41,827 bases of DNA from Pseudomonadales bacterium (GTDB lineage: Bacteria > Pseudomonadota > Gammaproteobacteria > Pseudomonadales > Azotimanducaceae). The DNA lies in assembly GCA_016779585.1 (NCBI GenBank), contig JADHNI010000032.1, forward strand, positions 1 to 41,827. Reading direction: 5' to 3'. A program made the translations under genes and the position numbers. This document shows, piece by piece, positions 15,774 through 23,794 of the stretch. Numbering within the stretch: position 1 is the first letter of the stretch; every line of letters begins with the position of its first letter. The notes under the pieces were generated by a model. The model did not search any database. It was not told where the DNA came from and saw nothing but the letters and a program-made list of their open reading frames with translations.

Positions 15774-17084
15774 ATGTCGTCGAAAAAGTTCAGCGCCAAT
15801 ACGGCCGTTGCCATTGTGGTAGCCAACATGATCGGTACCGGTGTGTTCACCAGTCTGGGTTTTCAACTTGTGGATATTCAGTCCACGTTTGTCCTGATGA
15901 TGCTCTGGTTGGTGGGCGGTGTGACTGCCCTGTGTGGAGCGCTGACCTATGCCGAGTTAGGTTCCCATCTGCCGAGGAGTGGCGGTGAGTACAATTTCCT
16001 CAAGGAAATTTATCACCCGGCCGCGGGCTTCATCTCTGGCTGGATCTCGGCGACCGTCGGCTTCGCAGCACCAACTGCGCTTGCCGCCATGACCTTCGGC
16101 GCTTACCTGGAAGCGAGCCTTGGTAATGTTTCGGCGACCCTGATGGCATCGCTGCTGGTGATCGCGCTGACCGCCGCCCATGCATTCTCACACGCGGCGA
16201 GCGGCGGCGTGCAGACAATTTTCACGATTATTAAAGTATTGCTCGTCCTGCTGTTTGTCCTGCTGGTTGGGCTTGCGGTGGATAATCCGCAGCCCGTCCG
16301 CCTCCTGCCTGCTGCGGGTGACAGTGTGCTGCTGACCAGCAGCGCGTTTGCCGTGTCCCTGATTTATGTGAACTACGCCTTCACCGGTTGGAATGCAGCG
16401 ACCTATATCATCAACGAGGTAGAGCAGCCGGAAAAAAGTATTCCGTTTGTGCTGTTCAGCGGCACGCTGGTCGTGCTTGTTCTCTACCTGATGCTCAATT
16501 ACATCTTCCTCTATGCAGCCCCAATGAGTGACATGGAAGGCAAAATCGAGATTGGCGTTATTGTCGCCCAGCATGCATTCGGAGAGACCGGTGGGATGAT
16601 CATGGGGCTGGTTCTGGCGACGCTTTTGATTTCAACAGTCAGCGCGATGATTATTGCTGGTCCAAGGGTACTTCAGGTTATAGGCGAAGATTTTCGTCTT
16701 TTTCGACTGTTGTCTGTCCGAAACGCCGACGGTATCCCGATGATTGCTATCATGGTTCAGTCTGCGGTGACGATGTTCTTTATCCTGACCTCGACGTTTG
16801 AGTCAGTACTGGTCTTCTCCGGATTCGTCATGGGACTAAATACCTTCTTCGCAGTTGCTGGCGTGTTTCTACTTCGTGCCCGGGACTCTGAGTCCCCGGG
16901 TTACCGTACCTGGGGCTACCCGGTCACGCCTCTTGTGTTCCTCGGGCTTATGGCCTGGACGCTGGTGTATATCCTGCTGAACAAGCCGGAAGAGGGGGTT
17001 GCTGGATTGCTGATTGTTGTCGCGGGTGCGTTGGTCTACTGGGGTACTGAGCGAATGAATCGCCGGGCATCTGACCCCTCATAG
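15774..17084 (+). CDS. APC-family amino acid permease
   Basis: The protein has 436 residues and about twelve membrane helices. The helix-1 signature VVANMIGTGVFTSLGFQL carries the unwound GTGVF segment where APC transporters bind the amino-acid carboxylate. Further marks are ALTYAELGSHLPRSGGEYNFLKEIYHPAAGF, AFTGWNAATYIINEVEQPEKSIPF in helix 6 (the second substrate-binding break), and a late YPVTPLVFL stretch common in the LAT/SteT-like branch. It imports or exchanges amino acids across the inner membrane; specificity is unknown. It stands alone between divergent and convergent neighbours. The 96 bp after it hold a perfect palindrome CCCGGTACCGGG (17089-17100) and a possible terminator. Confidence 0.92.
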   Translation: MSSKKFSANTAVAIVVANMIGTGVFTSLGFQLVDIQSTFVLMMLWLVGGVTALCGALTYAELGSHLPRSGGEYNFLKEIYHPAAGFISGWISATVGFAAPTALAAMTFGAYLEASLGNVSATLMASLLVIALTAAHAFSHAASGGVQTIFTIIKVLLVLLFVLLVGLAVDNPQPVRLLPAAGDSVLLTSSAFAVSLIYVNYAFTGWNAATYIINEVEQPEKSIPFVLFSGTLVVLVLYLMLNYIFLYAAPMSDMEGKIEIGVIVAQHAFGETGGMIMGLVLATLLISTVSAMIIAGPRVLQVIGEDFRLFRLLSVRNADGIPMIAIMVQSAVTMFFILTSTFESVLVFSGFVMGLNTFFAVAGVFLLRARDSESPGYRTWGYPVTPLVFLGLMAWTLVYILLNKPEEGVAGLLIVVAGALVYWGTERMNRRASDPS

Positions 17085-17151
17085 GTATCCCGGTACCGGG
17101 CGATGGTCGCGTAGGCTTCTTTATGTTCTCGAATATCAGGAGAAACACTAT

Positions 17152-17182
17152 CTGACTGTTACTGTCAGCCAGTTATTTTTTT
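17152..17182 (+). terminator. Possible terminator between the APC permease and the btuF-like gene
   Basis: CTGAC (17152-17156) and GTCAG (17164-17168) form a 5-bp stem with a 7-nt loop; a T7 run (17176-17182) follows after a 7-nt gap. The stem is short and the gap long, so this is tentative. It would serve the plus-strand permease transcript; the T run overlaps the btuF-like stop codon. Confidence 0.35.
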
Positions 17183-18083
17183 AAGTGATCTGATTAATCA
17201 GTTCAGCAAGTATCTCCAGGCTGTCCACCAGGCGCGGTCCTGGCCTGCTGAAGTAGGCGTTTCCGTCCAGTATGTAGACTCGATCGTCCTCCACAGCCTT
17301 TAGCGCGTTCCAGTCGATTCTTTTCTTCAGCAATTCCAGGTCTGACGCCGCCCTGGCTTCATCAAAGCCGCACAGGGCGACAATCAAAACGTCAGGGTTG
17401 GAAGATACCAGCGTATCGTCTGAAATGCTCTGTGAGGGTTGATGCTTGTTGCCGAATGCGTCAACACCTCCGGCGTATTCGATAATTTCAGGTGTCCAGT
17501 GGCCTGCATTAAACAGCGGGTCTATCCATTCGAGGAAACCGACCGTGGGTCGCTCGCTCACAGGGATGGCATCCGTTTGAATTCGCACTGCTTCAACACG
17601 TTGCTCCAGGCTTGCCCGGTATTTCGCAGCGTGCTCCTGGATTCCGGTGATCTCGCCGACGAGCGTAATGGTGTCAAATACCTCGTAAAGGGTCATGGGT
17701 TCCAGGTTGGCAAGCCGGGGAGTACCAGGCAGGCGTTTCATGATGCTTTGTACCTCGTCCTCTGAAACCGCGCAAACCTCGCACAACGCCTGTGTCACAA
17801 TCAGGTCAGGTGCCAGCTCCTGCAGAAGTTTTTCATCGAGGTGGTACAGGGCGGTGCTGCTTTCCAGGTGTTCCCGAACAGCCATGTCGATTTCAAGGCT
17901 CGTCGAATGGTGATCGATAATGCTGCTGGTAACGTGCGGCAGCGTCTCAACACCTGCTGGAAAGTCGCACTCATGGGTAACACCAACCAGCCGGTCCCTG
18001 AGGCCCAGTTCACAGATGATCTCTGTGGCGCTGGGCAACAGGGTGACTATTCGTTCGACTCTGGCAGTTTCTTTTGTGGGCAT
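17181..18083 (-). CDS. btuF: Cobalamin-binding protein, BtuF-like
   Basis: The protein has 300 residues with the class III substrate-binding fold of BtuF/FepB: RIVTLLPSATEIICELGLRDRLVGVTHECDFP at the start, APDLIVTQALCEVCAVSEDEV in the hinge region, and ISDDTLVSSNPDVLIVALCGFD, EWIDPLFNAGHWTPEII and VYILDGNAYFSRPGPRLVDSLEIL in the second lobe. Unlike E. coli BtuF there is no signal peptide; the fold begins within about ten residues of the start (MPTKETARVERIVTLLPS). It may be cytoplasmic, as in a group of 'cobalamin-binding' proteins of this type, or have a misplaced start. It begins 10 nt after btuB and shares its riboswitch-controlled transcript. No BtuCD permease genes lie here. The family call is firm; cobalamin as ligand rests mainly on the operon. 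Confidence 0.82.
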   Translation of the reverse strand: MPTKETARVERIVTLLPSATEIICELGLRDRLVGVTHECDFPAGVETLPHVTSSIIDHHSTSLEIDMAVREHLESSTALYHLDEKLLQELAPDLIVTQALCEVCAVSEDEVQSIMKRLPGTPRLANLEPMTLYEVFDTITLVGEITGIQEHAAKYRASLEQRVEAVRIQTDAIPVSERPTVGFLEWIDPLFNAGHWTPEIIEYAGGVDAFGNKHQPSQSISDDTLVSSNPDVLIVALCGFDEARAASDLELLKKRIDWNALKAVEDDRVYILDGNAYFSRPGPRLVDSLEILAELINQIT

Positions 18084-18093
18084 GCGCCCGATA

Positions 18094-19980
18094 TTACATG
18101 GAAATCCTCAAGCCAAGGTAGCCGCCGAAGCCGGGTGACTCGTAACCGTAGACCTGCTCATAGTCTTCGTCGGTCATGTTCTCCATACGTGCTGTCAGGG
18201 TCACCGAGTCATTCAGATTGTAGTAACCGCTCAGGCTCACGAGCCTGTAGGCACTGAGTTCAACGCGTTCCTGGTAGGGAGGATAAGGCGGGAAGTAGTC
18301 GTCTTCCTGGTCTCCGGTATAACTGGCTACAAAGTTGATGCCGGCACTGGGCCAGGTGTAGCTCATCGTAAATGAAGCGACATGTTCAGGGCGACGGACT
18401 TCGGTGACGTCGTTGCCGCTAGCATCTTCCTGTGTTGCATCCAGGTAGGTGTAGGCCATAGCCATGTCAAAACGGCTGTTGGGAGCGTATCCCAGTTCCA
18501 GTTCGACACCGGATCGCTCCGATTCACCATCAACATTGGCAGAAGTGAAACCGAATGTGACCGGATCAAACACAAATCCGTTGATTTCGTTTTCGAGGTC
18601 AGCGACGAAGTAGGTCAGCGCAAGATTGACCTGGTTTTCAGCAAAGCCTTTCCGGACACCGATTTCCCAGTGGAGAGATTCCTCCGGTTTCAGCTTCGGG
18701 TTGCCAATGAAGTTGTTAAAGAATCCAAATCGTTCGGTGAAAGACGGGTTCTTGATACTTTCGCCGACCGAAGCGAATAGATTTGCTCCTGCGAGATGGG
18801 TGTTACCGGTCAACCGCCAGGACGTTGCATCATCGAAATCGCTGTTATGGTCCCGTCGCACACTCACTGAAAGGTTGAACCGCTCCTGGTCGTAGCGATA
18901 CTCCATGGCGATGCTGTCTGTCTCTGTGTCGAGATCCTTGTTAGGGTCGCCAAACACAATGGGACCGCGTTGTTCATAGTCCTCGGTCTCGTGTTCCAGC
19001 AACAGGCTGAGTCGGTTTGCGGTACCGACAACATTCAACTGGTAGCGGATCGCATCCCGTGTAGCGCGGGTCACACTCTTCTGCGGGATACCCTCGTAGG
19101 TTTTGTTGTCGGCATCCGCACGGCTGAGATCGAGGGAGTGATCTAACAGATCAGTCAATGTCTGCTGCAAGGTGACTCCCGTGTAGAGATATTGAGACTC
19201 GGTTTCATAGTCAGTATCGGTAGGTAGCCCGGTGGTGAAAAAATCGGTACCGTCAAACTCTGCCCTTCGATCTGTATATCGTGCTGTGTAAGCAAGGGAA
19301 AAGCGGTCTGTTGCCTGGTAGCGTCCGCTCAGGCCGGCTGTGATGTTTTCGACGCCATCATTTTCGCTGCCTGTTCTTGAGATATTGGCGCCATCTGAAT
19401 CCAGGTAGTTGGCGCTGAATTTCACCTGGTGTTTCGAACCCGCGTGTCGGGCATCCAGGGTTGCTATGCTGGTTGAAAACGAACCGGCTTCCGCACCGAT
19501 TTCGAAGCCGGAAACTTCAGCACCGGGCATCGTGATGATATGAATCACGCCGGCCATGGCATCACTTCCCCAAAGGGCGCTCTGCGGACCACGTACAATC
19601 TCGATTCTTTCGATGTCGTGAGTCGTGAGCTGACTGAAGTCGAACTCACTGCCTTGCGCCGGGTCATTGGCTTCAATGCCGTTGATGAGTACCAGTACCT
19701 GGTTTGCTTCTGCACCTCTTACTCGCAACTGGCTGATGGCGCCTTCTGAGCCCTGCTGGCTGACGGCAAAGCCCGGCACTTCCCGAAGCAGTGCCTGCAC
19801 GGTGGGTGCATTGCGCCTCAGGATGTCCTCACGGGTAATGATGCTGATGGAACTGCCCGCGTCATCGATGGCGATAGGGGTTGCGGATATGGTAATAGAT
19901 TCGATCGGCTCATTGGCCTGACTGTAGACGGAAACGGCGGAATAAAACGCGATGAGCGCGCATCGCTTAAGGGTATGCAT
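18094..19980 (-). CDS. btuB: TonB-dependent vitamin B12 receptor
   Basis: The protein has 628 residues from ATG 19980, preceded by GAGGAGG; the open frame runs further upstream only because the riboswitch has no stop in this frame. A signal peptide (HTLKRCALIAFYSAVSVYSQA) is followed by a TonB-box-like ESITISAT. The plug domain is clear: ISIITREDILRRNAPTVQAL, LREVPGFAVSQQGSEG, LRVRGAEANQVLVLINGIE and IERIEIVRGPQSALWGSDA. The rest is a 22-strand barrel ending in the aromatic/hydrophobic C-terminus GYLGLRISM. The outer-membrane protein imports cobalamin using TonB energy. The assignment to btuB rests on the cobalamin riboswitch directly upstream plus the btuF-like gene downstream. High B12 should switch the operon off. 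Confidence 0.92.
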   Translation of the reverse strand: MHTLKRCALIAFYSAVSVYSQANEPIESITISATPIAIDDAGSSISIITREDILRRNAPTVQALLREVPGFAVSQQGSEGAISQLRVRGAEANQVLVLINGIEANDPAQGSEFDFSQLTTHDIERIEIVRGPQSALWGSDAMAGVIHIITMPGAEVSGFEIGAEAGSFSTSIATLDARHAGSKHQVKFSANYLDSDGANISRTGSENDGVENITAGLSGRYQATDRFSLAYTARYTDRRAEFDGTDFFTTGLPTDTDYETESQYLYTGVTLQQTLTDLLDHSLDLSRADADNKTYEGIPQKSVTRATRDAIRYQLNVVGTANRLSLLLEHETEDYEQRGPIVFGDPNKDLDTETDSIAMEYRYDQERFNLSVSVRRDHNSDFDDATSWRLTGNTHLAGANLFASVGESIKNPSFTERFGFFNNFIGNPKLKPEESLHWEIGVRKGFAENQVNLALTYFVADLENEINGFVFDPVTFGFTSANVDGESERSGVELELGYAPNSRFDMAMAYTYLDATQEDASGNDVTEVRRPEHVASFTMSYTWPSAGINFVASYTGDQEDDYFPPYPPYQERVELSAYRLVSLSGYYNLNDSVTLTARMENMTDEDYEQVYGYESPGFGGYLGLRISM

Positions 19981-20029
19981 ATTGTCCTCCTCACTCACAC
20001 CCGAGTGAATAGTTCGTAGATGTTGTGCG

Positions 20030-20236
20030 ATGACAGGGCCGGTCTCCGGGCTTACGAGTGTCTTAACTGCTTCGCCTTCCCATACCTGTTGATACAGTGG
20101 CTTGAAATCCGAGAGGAATTTCAGTGAATCAGCTTTCTCGTCTACCGTTGCGGGGGCAGCGCCAGAATTGAGCTCATTGCTCGCACTGGCTTCCCGTTTC
20201 ACCCTGTATGCTGATCGCAGTGACAGGGCACCTTGT
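20030..20236 (-). promoter_or_regulatory. Cobalamin (AdoCbl) riboswitch controlling btuB-btuF
   Basis: Reading the minus strand, the conserved cobalamin-riboswitch blocks occur in the right order: GGTGCCCTG (20232-20224), AAACGGGAAGCCAGTGCGA (about 20198-20180), a stem that closes with TTCTGGCGCTGCCCCCGCAACGGTA (about 20167-20143), CCACTGTAT...TATGGGAAGGCG (about 20100-20072), and the B12 box AAGCCCGGAGACCGGCC (about 20053-20037). The SD GAGGAGG and ATG of btuB follow about 50 nt later. No rho-independent terminator is obvious between them, so control is probably at translation initiation. GCCCUGUCA occurs both at the 5' side (20229-20221) and just after the B12 box (20039-20031); both copies could pair with the internal CAGGG, a possible switching helix. 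Confidence 0.95.
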
Positions 20237-20252
20237 CAAAGGCTTGTCCATC

Positions 20253-22178
20253 TTAGGGGGTGGTCTCTTGAGCGTCAATGAGAAGCGCTCGATTCTGGTC
20301 AATCTGCAGCATAAGTCGTTCAACTATCTGTGCTGCCGCGTAGTGACTCAGGTGATTATCGTCACGATACAGCCAGTCGCCGAGCCTGGCGTGGCAAAAG
20401 CTGTCGTCGCAGAAGATTGTTCGAGTTTCGATAACGTGCATTCCGTTTTGTTTCGCCTGCCCAAGCGCGTCGAGAATTACCTGGTTTCTTCGCAGATAGC
20501 GGTCGACGGGTTCTTTCACTGTGGGAACGTTCCGGTTCTGTTTCCAGTGAAGCACGGGGTGGATACCGAGTTCTGGCACGGGTTCTATAAGGTAAATTCG
20601 TTTACCACGCTCCATCAGTTCGGAAAGGTCCCGCAGGAGAAGCTCACCCAGTATATTCGGATCCTCGATGGGTTGCCCTGTTGCGCGTACCAGCCAGCCG
20701 GGATGGGGGACGATCGGAACTTCTGTTACACCGTTGGCGTTTGTATAAGTAGAGCGCTCGAAGGCGGAGGTAAACCGCGACACAATAAAAATGTCAGTCA
20801 CGTTGCTGTCAAGAATCCTTTGCCTGACTGATGCGTTGTGCTCGGCGCACTGTCGATTCGCACGAATCGCAGAATAGATATATGGGCAGCCATCGTGCAG
20901 CATGGCGCACAGATGTAACCCGCGGTTTTGCAGCTGTTCTCGCAGGCTCCTGCCGAAAGGCGCTGCATGGCTGTCGCCTACGAGGATCATGTCTGCTTCG
21001 TCGCCAGGTTCAAATCCCTCCAGGTCAACCACACCCGTTTCCGGAGTTTTGGACATTATCGCGGGAATGGTGCCATTTGCTGAAAAACCGGGGAGCAGGA
21101 GCAGGGCGGTCAGGCTGCCGACCAGGCCCTTGAGAAATGTTGCGTCATGAACCTGTTGCTGATTCCGTAAAGGTGTTTCGATAAATCGCCAGCTCACCCA
21201 GGCTGCGATAACGGAGATCAATATTGCCATAGCGAGCACCAGGTCTGTGACCTGGCCCACCCATGCGATGCGCGCAAATGCCAGCGCAGGATGGTGCCAA
21301 AGGTACAGTGAATAAGACATGAGGCCACACGTAACCAACCATCGCACACCCAGTAGATTTCCGACCCTGGAGGCAGGTGCGTATTGAATGACCAGGACTG
21401 TTCCCATGACCGGTACGACTGTATGCAGGGACGGGTCCGCAAATCGGTCGTCGATAAGGGTGATTGAAATGGCGATCAGGACCAATCCTATGGATGCCCA
21501 GGCATCAGCAAATTGTCTCCCCGGTGCTTTTGCTTGTAATTCCCGGACCGCGATGAGTGCACCGGCGACCAGTTCCCAGATTCGTGTGGGAAACAGGTAG
21601 AACGCATAGTCGCTGGTGACCAGGGCCAGGTAGGTGGACAGACCCAGCGACATTGCTGCAGTAATCACCAGGGCTGTGAAAACGTGCCTGCGCACTTGGT
21701 GAAACAGTGTTATCAGCGCCACCGGGTAGAGCAGATAGAACTGTTCTTCAACCGAGAGACTCCACGTGTGCAGAAAAGGTTTTAGTGGTGCAACTTCTGC
21801 GGTGTAGGAGTTCTCGAAAAGGAAGAACATGTTCGACAGGAATAGCAGTGCAGCCCGGATACTTTCGGCCATTTCCCGGAACTGCGAGGGCAGCATCAGC
21901 CACCAGCCAACCACCAGTGATACTGTTGCCACCGTGAACAGTGCCGGTAGCAGCCTCCGGGCACGCCTTAGGTAAAAGTTTGCATAGCTGAATCTTCCCT
22001 GCCGTGATTCCCTTAGGATCAGGCCGGTGATCAGGTATCCGGAGATCACAAAAAAGATGTCGACGCCGAGAAAGCCGCCGGGAAACCAGCCGCTGAAGAT
22101 TGACAGGTCTGCGTGATACAGGATCACCGCGATGACCGCGATGGCTCTCAGGCCATCTATATCAGAGCGATAACTCAG
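20253..22178 (-). CDS. Acyltransferase-3 / SGNH fusion (OafA/YrhL-like O-acetyltransferase)
   Basis: About 641 residues. Residues about 1-350 are an acyltransferase-3 membrane domain: FLGVDIFFVISGYLITGLIL, RRARRLLPALF, and HTWSLSVEEQFYLLYP are diagnostic. The C-terminal periplasmic domain is SGNH-like: block I ILVGDSHAAPFG and the closing DDNHLSHYAAAQI with its Asp-x2-His. Such fusions acetylate surface polysaccharides. The first ATG/GTG/TTG is GTG 22127, but that would remove the conserved DIDGLRAIAVIAV segment encoded just upstream in frame; I therefore extend to CTG 22178, which overlaps the stop of the upstream gene (CTGA). The start remains uncertain. It follows the cyclic-nucleotide-binding gene and precedes the cobalamin riboswitch by about 16 bp. 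Confidence 0.85.
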   Translation of the reverse strand: MSYRSDIDGLRAIAVIAVILYHADLSIFSGWFPGGFLGVDIFFVISGYLITGLILRESRQGRFSYANFYLRRARRLLPALFTVATVSLVVGWWLMLPSQFREMAESIRAALLFLSNMFFLFENSYTAEVAPLKPFLHTWSLSVEEQFYLLYPVALITLFHQVRRHVFTALVITAAMSLGLSTYLALVTSDYAFYLFPTRIWELVAGALIAVRELQAKAPGRQFADAWASIGLVLIAISITLIDDRFADPSLHTVVPVMGTVLVIQYAPASRVGNLLGVRWLVTCGLMSYSLYLWHHPALAFARIAWVGQVTDLVLAMAILISVIAAWVSWRFIETPLRNQQQVHDATFLKGLVGSLTALLLLPGFSANGTIPAIMSKTPETGVVDLEGFEPGDEADMILVGDSHAAPFGRSLREQLQNRGLHLCAMLHDGCPYIYSAIRANRQCAEHNASVRQRILDSNVTDIFIVSRFTSAFERSTYTNANGVTEVPIVPHPGWLVRATGQPIEDPNILGELLLRDLSELMERGKRIYLIEPVPELGIHPVLHWKQNRNVPTVKEPVDRYLRRNQVILDALGQAKQNGMHVIETRTIFCDDSFCHARLGDWLYRDDNHLSHYAAAQIVERLMLQIDQNRALLIDAQETTP

Positions 22179-22963
22179 AAATCGTCCAGTGACATATCCT
22201 CGTCGACTTCGACGAGATCCTGGTTGGAGAGCACCCGGTTGACATTGTCCAGGTGCTGACCGAGTGTCTTGAGTTGCTTGTTAACCTTTTCGAACACCGC
22301 AAAGTCAGAGTAGTAGATTTCCTTTGCCTGATCGGCGATCTGGGTAATCTCCTTGTGTGTGACGTCCCGGTTTTTTCCTTTCAGTACAAGCAGTCGTTTG
22401 ACGATATTAGTCATGCTGGTGACGATGGCAGAACCGGCGTTCTCAAACTGGGCCTGGGCACTACCGAGTTCGCCGGCCGAAGAGATATCTTCAATCAGGT
22501 CTCTTGCCATCTGGATAGACTTGGATATCTCGCCGGAAATCTTCTGGTTGGTGTTCTTCAGGCGGTCTGCTACCAGAATCGTGCTACCGCGATAAAAACC
22601 AGCGGCCAGCTTTGCGTCTACCTGGAGTGCCAGTGTCAGCGCATCGCGCGGGCAGAACAGCAGGTCGGCTGAATCTGAGCTCACGGTTACAGTTGCGGAA
22701 GCCACGTCTTCCGGGTTGAACAGTGACAGCTCCCCAAACGATGCACCATCGGTCAGTGTAGCCAGTATGCCTTCATACCCAGGAATCGAAACTGTTACCT
22801 CTCCTTTCTCAAGCAGGTAAAGGCCGTTAACGGGCTTGCCGTATTCGGTGATGTTCTCGCCGTGATCGAAAGATTCGTCAACGAACAGGGCCTCGACCTT
22901 GCTGCGCAGACTCTCGTCTACTTCGGCGAAGATTTCGATGTCCTGAATATGGATAGTCTTTGG
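22175..22963 (-). CDS. Cyclic-nucleotide-binding-domain protein with C-terminal coiled-coil (start unresolved)
   Basis: The first standard start is GTG 22705, but clear coding similarity lies upstream in the same frame: GENITEYGKPVNGLYLLEKG, EVTVSIPG, LTDGASFGELSLFNPED, which is a cNMP-binding domain (the phosphate-binding cassette normally reads GExxLxxxxxR; here SFGELSLF without the usual Arg). The frame is open back to a TAG at 22966-22964, with no ATG, GTG or TTG, so the coordinates give the open extent; ATT 22948 is one candidate start. The C-terminal part (residues about 150-262) is helical with heptad-like spacing (IADQAKEIYYSDFAVFEKVN, NKQLKTLGQHLDNVNRVLSN) and an acidic tail. No DNA-binding domain is visible, so it is probably a cAMP/c-di-GMP-like effector or scaffold, not a CRP regulator. 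It overlaps the acyltransferase start. Confidence 0.7.
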   Translation of the reverse strand, partial: PKTIHIQDIEIFAEVDESLRSKVEALFVDESFDHGENITEYGKPVNGLYLLEKGEVTVSIPGYEGILATLTDGASFGELSLFNPEDVASATVTVSSDSADLLFCPRDALTLALQVDAKLAAGFYRGSTILVADRLKNTNQKISGEISKSIQMARDLIEDISSAGELGSAQAQFENAGSAIVTSMTNIVKRLLVLKGKNRDVTHKEITQIADQAKEIYYSDFAVFEKVNKQLKTLGQHLDNVNRVLSNQDLVEVDEDMSLDDF

Positions 22964-23059
22964 CTAAGAGTACTGTTTCTTGGCCGGCGGATAAACACTC
23001 TGGCTGACAAGTGGCGTCAAGTGGAGGCCCGAAGCGGGCTGTTTGCGTACAATCGGCGT

Positions 23060-23794
23060 ATGAATCTTTCAAACCGGTCCATGCTGACGCTGACACTCCT
23101 GTGGACGCTGTCACTTTTCCTGTTTCCACTCCTGTTATTGCAGGGTTTATATGTCAGGCGCACCGCGCTGCGCTTGCCGGATGGGGAGCCTCCACTGGAA
23201 GGTTCGGCGGGCTCCGGCGAACCGGAGTTTCGTATTCTTGGCCTCGGTGATTCAGTTATTGCTGGCACAGGTGTCCCGGACATGCAGGATTCAGTTACCG
23301 CGCAGCTTGCGCAGGCCTTGGCAGAGCGTACCCTGGAGAAGCGCTTCATATGGCAGGCAATCGGTGTTAACGGAGATACACTGGCGGACCTCCTGTCAAA
23401 GGCACAATCACTGCCACCTGGCAGGTTTGACCTGATCGTGGTTTCTATCGGCGTGAACGATGTTACGCGGCTGACGGGTTTGCTCCGCTGGCAGCTTCAA
23501 CTGACCCAGCTGATTCCGATGCTGAATTCGAAAGCCGAACGCCTTGTGTTCCTCGGAATCCCGCCTATGCAGTTTTTTACGGCATTACCCCGGCCGTTAC
23601 GGTGGGTGCTTGGGGTTCGCGCCGCCATGCTGGACAAGTCGCTCAGGCAGGCGGCGGATCTGGTTCCCGGCGTTTACTGGCTGGAACTTGGTCTGAAATT
23701 TGATGCGGAGCATCTCGCCGAGGACGGTTATCATCCTAATGAAGTTGCCTGCCGGGAAATGGCGGAACACCTGGCTGACGCCCTCTATGAATAA
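23060..23794 (+). CDS. SGNH/GDSL hydrolase, membrane anchored
   Basis: The protein has 244 residues from ATG 23060; an upstream in-frame ATG (22862) lies in the neighbour on the other strand and is unlikely. There is one N-terminal membrane helix (about 9-32, LTLTLLWTLSLFLFPLLLLQGLY), then a periplasmic SGNH domain: block I ILGLGDSVIAGTGV with the catalytic Ser, block II with Gly in WQAIGVNGDTLADLL, block III IVVSIGVNDVTRL with Asn, and block V AEDGYHPNEVACREM with Asp-x2-His. Such enzymes are esterases or deacylases acting on lipids or glycans. TACAAT at 23048-23053 could be a -10 element only 7 nt before ATG, suggesting a leaderless message (tentative). Its end overlaps the SulP gene by 8 nt. 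Confidence 0.87.
   Translation: MNLSNRSMLTLTLLWTLSLFLFPLLLLQGLYVRRTALRLPDGEPPLEGSAGSGEPEFRILGLGDSVIAGTGVPDMQDSVTAQLAQALAERTLEKRFIWQAIGVNGDTLADLLSKAQSLPPGRFDLIVVSIGVNDVTRLTGLLRWQLQLTQLIPMLNSKAERLVFLGIPPMQFFTALPRPLRWVLGVRAAMLDKSLRQAADLVPGVYWLELGLKFDAEHLAEDGYHPNEVACREMAEHLADALYE

Noticed and set aside
17089-17100. Palindrome CCCGGTACCGGG
   Set aside because: A 12-bp palindrome with no loop and no T run is a poor terminator or operator; it may be chance.
19981-20202. 222-nt N-terminal extension of the btuB frame
   Set aside because: The region is the cobalamin riboswitch; the signal peptide and GAGGAGG site put the start at 19980.
20208-20831. 207-aa plus-strand open frame antisense to the acyltransferase gene
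   Set aside because: No recognised motif or conserved fold; the opposite strand carries a clear SGNH domain.
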